NCBI GenBank assembly: GCA_033964015.1
Contig: CM066923.1
Coordinates: 24,874,168-24,938,167, forward strand
Origin: Scolanthus callimorphus
Lineage: Eukaryota > Cnidaria > Anthozoa > Actiniaria > Edwardsiidae
Length of the DNA stretch: 64,000 bases
Direction of reading: 5' to 3'
Part shown: piece after piece, positions 58,460 to 64,000 of the stretch
Position numbering within the stretch: the first letter of the stretch is position 1
How the letters are laid out: every line of letters begins with the position of its first letter
Made by a program: the position numbers and the translations under genes
The notes under the pieces: model-generated
What the model was told of the DNA's origin: nothing
Databases searched by the model: none
Seen by the model: only the letters and a program-made list of their open reading frames with translations

Positions 58460-60600
58460 TGTAAAGCGAAATTTTTTTTTTCTATTGGAAATGATTTCAA
58501 CTTTAACTCCATAAAGGCGCCTTAATTTCCGTTCTTTTTTTATATTAGAATTGACGCAAATAGTATCAGATCAAAGACTGGCTTCAGTTTATGAACTCTA
58601 ATGGAATACATCAAATAAATAATCAATTCTATTCGACGCTTTGAAAGGTTTATAGGAAGCACGCAGCTTCTTATAGTAGGGTCCTAAGTAGTTATCTAAG
58701 TTGCGGTGTTATGTATGTAGGCAATAGATGATGCCCGGTAAAACACCTGATGGAGCCGAAAGCGAGCAAAATCCAACTAAATTTTCAAACAATTCCATTT
58801 CTAGGCATTTTACAACAAAACCAGCGTGACAGATACTCATAAGCACACCCCGCGAGGGTCGTCTGGAATTCCTTATAATTAAGATCCTTCTACCAGTCAA
58901 GCTAGCCAAAGAACCGGCCGCTTTGCTTTAGATTAATTGTTAACATTCTTTTGTTATCTTTCGCCGTACTTTAGCTGTACTTGCAGAACTTCATTCGTTT
59001 TCACAAAATAGTTTTTTAGTACACCGGAGTTTAAACGTCGAAACTTTTAAGTTTAAGTTTCAAAAAACATAGTTGCTCCTGTCCTTGTCCTATTGTTGGA
59101 CTGAGAATGGAATAATGATCAACCTGTTGGTACCCCGCATGACTTGTAGAAAGAGCTTAAAGTTAAATGGAGTTTGATCGATCTGATCCATTTACATGAC
59201 CCCCCAAATATCAGATTTAGACATGTACGCACACCAATTGAAAGTGTGACAGATTTGGCTAATGTATCACAGGAAGTGCTTTTTTTAAAACTCGAATCTA
59301 ATGTTAAAAGACAAGACATCAGCTGACAGAAAACAATGTTGGCGCAGAAGTACTGAAAAAATGTTTACAGGAAAGTAATCTACACGTTTTTTAGAGGAAA
59401 GTAATCTATCCGAGCATGGAATGGCTTTCTTTTAAAAAGCAAACAATTTGATGACAAATTTGAATCGGTAATGTTAGTTTACCTCTTACCTTTGACTAGC
59501 CTTTGACGACCACCGCTAAATGCTAAGTGTTGTCGCTGTTTAAAAGAAGCAGCCTTTTATAAAAGGCATGTTTATGTTTAAGGAACAAAAGGTGTAAGGC
59601 ACTTGAAGTATAAATATCGCCCGCCCGTGCAATCACGCGAGACTAGCTGGCAAAGAGGCGGCTAAAGTTGTTTTGGTGCTGTGCACGCTACCAGTTTTTT
59701 TGTAGCGAAGTTTTATTCGCTACATTTTTTGATTGAGATACTAGACATGTGAAGTTAGTAGTAATATAGAAGTGTTGTATGACAATGATTTATCTTGAAA
59801 TAAACAAAACGCAAAAAATGCCTTCACTGTTACAAGAGGAAAAATGCTGCATACTGGTCATGGTTCATTTGGTGTCAAGGAAGAGGCCACAAAGTCTTCC
59901 TGTTTATTTCTTAAAATAACATCGTCGTTATTACATGAAGGTATATTTGAAGAAACATATTCATTGTGGATGATATCAAAAGAAGTCGGGGTTGTCTGTT
60001 TGGGCACTGACAACATGCGGTGTAGGGGTGTGGCTGCACAAACACGCTACCTAAAAGTTTCAAAAACTTTCAAACGTCTTATTATAACAAGTTGCTATAT
60101 TTAAAACACTCTTGATTATAGGCTCACTAAATAATACACAAATGATTTATTACCCTTTTTGTTTTCAACATCTGGAGTTGGAAGGGGTACCTAGCTCAAT
60201 TTGCACAACAAACATTGCTTTCTAAATTGTAATTCTAAATTCTAATACCTCTGTTAAACCTTCAATTGAAAATGTTAATCCAGCTTACCGCAACACTACA
60301 AGGTCTTTAAAAATAGCCGCAGTTTTTTTTTTGGAAAACAGCCAAAGTGTGAATCGTCTGGTACAGGACAATCAAATGCAACTTGTTTATAACAGCGTTC
60401 TTGCCTTCCTATTCGACGACAAAACTGTAAAAAGTCAAAGGCAAACTAATTTACTTATTTATTCTTTTGGACATAACAATGATGTTCGCTCTGCTAGAAA
60501 TGCTCACTTTCTCATTTACGCGGATAATACACCAGTCTCGAGAGCAATGTGATTAATTGACCACAAGGAGTTTCGTGAGTACCATTGTTTTTGTTTTGAC
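58460..60600. other. No supported gene
   Basis: Two short ORFs (59844-60104 and 60331-60552, plus strand) show no motif, splice support or good start context. Confidence 0.3.
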
Positions 60601-60694
60601 TCGTTTGCACGAGAATCAAAGAACGAGTCCAAGCGGATTTTCTGTAAATATAAATTCGGTGTGACGGATATCAAACTTGGAAGACAGTAAGTGT

Positions 60695-60947
60695 CATTAG
60701 TAAGTAAGTAAAGTAAGCACCTTTATTAACGTCTCAAATCTTCTAGCTGTGCACGAGTGCACTACTAATTGGGGAGACGGTGCACTACTTACCCCCCTTC
60801 CTCTATCAGAGCTCCAGGTGAAAGGAATTCAAAGCTATAAGCAAGCTACTCGGAACAGAGAAAAGTCGATACGGTTGGTCGATCCGGGATTCGAACTCAG
60901 GACCGTACGCACAGTGTGCCGTGCACAAACACACTGCGCCACCTGAA
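60695..60947 (-). repeat. tRNA-derived SINE inserted in an older foldback element
   Basis: The minus strand starts GGTGGCGCAGTGTGTTTG (A box) and has GTCCTGAGTTCGAATCCCGG (B box); the element ends in a TTAC/TAAG-type tail at about 60,700. Together with a LINE end it splits a half element whose two parts lie at 60,610-60,690 and 61,396-61,560. Confidence 0.6.
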
Positions 60948-61109
60948 GTTCAAGTTCGAGTTCAAGTTCCAGTTTATTTCTATATACAAAATACAATAAT
61001 CATTACCAGACCCGCAGGTAGCAAAACTAATCTAGGCGGGCAGAAAAAATATATATATAATAACTGTTTGAGAAAAAAAGAAAATGGAAGCCACACAAAA
61101 AAGAAAAAA

Positions 61110-61396
61110 AAGAGTTGAACAACAGGATTTAGTATTGCAAAAGAGAATTTTTTGCATATTGTTTATCAGTGTTGGCATATCAATATAATTATCCTCCTCA
61201 GCAAGAATAGATATTAATTGAAGATGAAGGGTTTTTTAAATTTTTGTTTTGGGAGCGAACGAATGTTTAAAGGAATGCTGTTCCACACCTTAGCACCAAT
61301 TCTAGATATCGACTTTAAAACATAATTTGTTTTCGAATATTTTATGTTAAAGTTGCCAGATGAGGCAAATCTAGTATTATAATTGAGATGCCGTAC
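61110..61396 (-). mobile_element. LINE 3' end
   Basis: Minus-strand translation gives RIGAKVWNSIPLNIRSLPKQ and KFKKPF, the typical end of a LINE reverse transcriptase ORF. Only this terminal piece is present. Confidence 0.6.
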
Positions 61397-61689
61397 CTAG
61401 CAATAGATTAACATATTGCGATCTTTATGCGCGTTAATACTTTTAATAATATCCCATGTACCCCCTTGTTCCTCTTTAGGCATCTAAAACAAAATGTTGC
61501 TATCATTTTTGCACGAAATTTCAATATTTATATTAAATTTAATTGCTTCACTTGACGTGACGTTTGATTTGAAGAGAATGTACACCTAAATAAATGTTCT
61601 TTCTCTCTCGTGTGGGTTTAGAATTACTGACTCATTTATTGTGAGCAATTTCACGAGGTCTTTACCTTCTGTATGCAAATTGCCCTTTC

Positions 61690-62372
61690 ATACCCAGTGG
61701 CGGATCTGCGGGCGCACCCCCTTTTGTGATATAAAAATGGTTTACAGCTGTTTTGAGTATTCTGCGAACTCTCGAGGTCGATTTCCAACCGTCAAACCGC
61801 TTTCTGGCTTCCGTCAATCAAGCTTTGAAACTCTTTGGAATACACAGAATTCAATTATTCGCCATCCTAGTGAAATGCCCCAACACACAACATCTTTTAT
61901 TAGCCTTTTCTAAATAAATGGCCTAGCTTACGGTCGGCTAAGATTCAAATTAGACCCGATAGTTTGATTGACGGAAGCCAGAACGCCATTGGAAGTCGAA
62001 CGCGAGAGTTCGCAGAATACTTAAAACAGCTGTAAGGTGACTCCACGAAAAGTCGAAGCGCATTTTCTGTAAATATAAATTCGGTCATAACTTTTATATT
62101 ATTCGTGTGACGAATATCAAACTTAGTGGACAGTAGGAGGCATCTTTTAGCAATACATTAACATACTTCGATCTTTATTTGCGTTAATACTTTTAATAAT
62201 ATCCCAACTACAGTGGACTTCCTTGTTCCACTTTAAACATCTCTGAAATTTTTTTTTTTTGCTATCAAAACGCCAAATGCAGGCCTAAAGAGAAGGTTTT
62301 AGCAGTCCAATGACAAATCTGGCTCTTCAGACCAAAAACGCACCCCCCTTTTCAAAACCTGGATCCGCCCCA
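61690..62372. mobile_element. Inverted-repeat element with nested insertion
   Basis: Ends GTGGCGGATC...GCACCCCC and GGATCCGCCCC; inner arms GCGAACTCTCG/CGAGAGTTCGC pair. The half foldback element 62036-62270 is nested inside. Confidence 0.6.
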
Positions 62373-62420
62373 GAATACCCGTAAAAACGAACGAATAAAT
62401 TTCAGAAAGAAAAAGAATTC

Positions 62421-62848
62421 CACATTGTAAACATCACATGATTAAAAAAATTGGGCCCTTTGCAAAAGAGTGTGCAAATGCAAACAATTTAGTAAATTGA
62501 TAAAACCAATGTAGAAATAATAATGTATGTATGCAATTCCCTCAACCCCCTCCCCACCACATTGTAAACATCACATGATTAAAAAAATTGGGCACTTTGC
62601 ATCGACGGTAAAAGAGTCTGCACATGCAAAACAATTTAGTAAATTGATAAAACCAATGTAGAAATAATGTATGTATGCAATTCCCTCAACCCCCTCCCCA
62701 CCACATTGTAAACATCACATGATTAAAAAATTGGGCAGTTTGCATCGACGGTAAAAGAGTCTGCACATGCAAAACAATTTAGTAAATTGATAAAACCAAT
62801 GTAGAAATAATAATGTATGTATGCAATTCCCTCAACCCCCTCCCCACC
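62421..62848. repeat. Three tandem copies of a 140-base unit
   Basis: Each starts CATTGTAAACATCACATGATT and ends CCCTCAACCCCCTCCCCACCA; spacing 139 and 142 bases; very high identity implies a recent expansion. Confidence 0.85.
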
Positions 62849-62975
62849 ACCAAGACATAGACATGTGTTTATAGGAACCTTGCAAATAGAGGATAACATC
62901 GTCCTTTGTCCAATAAATATTAATAAAAATAAATACGTGTTGTCTAGTCTTGAGTCTAGCGGCTCCAAAATGTAT

Positions 62976-63400
62976 TTACACACCAGGCGACATGTGTTTC
63001 ATGTTTTGCCGCCCTGCATTAAAAGGGTAAATGCAATCTTCTGAGATTTTCTTAGTAAAATCTATTTTCATTTTTGATTTAAATTTTTGGAAAAATGGTC
63101 TTCTTTTTTCGTCATATATTTTGCAGTTGCAGGACAAGTGCCAGGAAAATTCCGCATGAGTTAGCTCGTTGGTTAGTTTGCGGTTGACGAGCAAATTCCA
63201 TTGGTTGGAAGGAATGAACTTCCTGTCTAATGCACTTAAGCCGGATTGATCCTGGGCTATAACCTGCTGCAAAGCAATAGTAGAAGAACGACAGGGCCTA
63301 TAGGCAGAGGTATATCATTATCAGGAACTGGTCCAAATTCTGTCTTTGCATCCTTATCATTATTAGTGGGTTCTATTTTTTTGCGCGGAGTCTTACAGAT
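62976..63400 (-). pseudogene. Unrecognised coding-like remnant with a frame change
   Basis: The upstream frame reads KIEPTNNDKDAKTEFGPVPD and ends in a stop; a second frame continues with LSALDRKFIPSNQWNLLV, then NRKLTNELTHAEFSWHLSC and KRRPFFQKFKSKMK. The text looks protein-like in both parts, suggesting a decayed gene of transposon or host origin. No family is recognised. Confidence 0.25.
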
Positions 63401-64000
63401 ACCTGACAACACCCGAACCAATACCAATATCATAGCGGTATGAATGTGTGGAATTTAATCTGTTTTGAAATTCTGTTAAGCGTATAACACAAATTACTAA
63501 CAAAGTAGGTCTGCTAGCAAGATATTGTATTTTCACCCTAGCAGATGTAAGAGTGTTACCTACAAGCGCCCATTTATGTTTTGTTCGTGTCACTAGGACA
63601 TTGGACTACTTCCGTATAATCTTAGGCATGCTCAGTTTAGTTTAAACCAGTTCCAGTCACTTTTAAGGAGCTGTTATTACGATGTATCACTGCGCGCAAC
63701 ACCAGAATCACTTGCGGTTTTTAGGCCATTAGGTCGCAATCATGCATGTATTTTATTATTATTTTTGGCTGTAAGGCACAGTTACTGGTTTTTTTTAAAT
63801 GTTGTGGTGCCCCACCTAGCTACCTCTTTTTTATTACTGTATTGTATTGTTTTGTACTAAATAAATAGGGGAAGGGTGAGTTACTTACAAATTATCCTAT
63901 TCTTGGTAACTGGATAAATATATATTCAATCTTGAACCGATCTATAACACCTGGACAGCAAGACCAATATATTGAACAATGATAAATTCAATTTGTATTT
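63401..64000. other. No supported gene
   Basis: AT-rich sequence with AATAAATA near 63,860 on the plus strand; no exon assigned. Confidence 0.3.

Larger units (their letters stand above)
60610..61560. mobile_element. Half foldback element split by SINE and LINE insertions
   Basis: 60610-60690 and 61396-61560 together correspond to the left arm of the 53284-53865 subfamily (AAGCGNATTTTCTGTAAATA ... CTTTTAATAATATCCCA). Confidence 0.6.

Overview
The window looks like animal nuclear DNA. It is AT-rich, its small exons are separated by long introns, and non-autonomous transposons, LINE 3' ends and tRNA-headed SINEs fill most of the space. A secreted tandem-discoidin protein plus this repeat mix fits a cnidarian (anthozoan or coral type) best; that is inference, and another invertebrate is possible. 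There is no bacterial-style operon, CRISPR array or phage.

Every gene that could be rebuilt from splice sites lies on the minus strand. (A) 15,398 to 1,303 and beyond the left edge: a signal peptide exon, an acidic exon, one complete F5/8 type C (discoidin) domain split over three exons, and the first two thirds of a second one. All exon phases match, but one domain-1 exon is one base short and ends at a GC rather than a GT donor. (B) About 16,216 to 15,930: the last two exons of a gene whose product ends in a p21-like PCNA-binding motif (TDFY), perhaps a Cip/Kip-type inhibitor. (C) 32,932 to 26,206: a complete four-coding-exon gene for a disordered nuclear protein of about 1,070 residues. 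It has three 29-residue repeats, a poly-Asp run, basic nuclear localisation signals and three sumoylation-type motifs. (D) About 38,575 to 38,487: a probable terminal exon with its own AATAAA.

The rest is mainly repeats. Left third: TTAA-flanked foldback elements, LINE and SINE debris, a composite array at 10.9-12.0 kb and a 788-bp inverted-repeat element at 13.75-14.54 kb. Middle: palindromic elements at 20.9-25.8 kb and a six-fold CACGTG array at 24.93 kb. Gene C's first coding intron holds an 809-bp relative of the 788-bp element, framed by an inverted copy of the gene's own splice acceptor. Right half: almost no recognisable gene, but more TTAA-type elements, a pogo-like element with TA target sites, tandem arrays at 54.15 and 62.4 kb, and a 760-bp inverted-repeat element with a coding-like remnant.

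The genes show no shared pathway. A would act outside the cell, B (if correct) in cell-cycle or replication control, and C in the nucleus. Exon boundaries come from reading splice sites and phases by eye; no transcript data were available.
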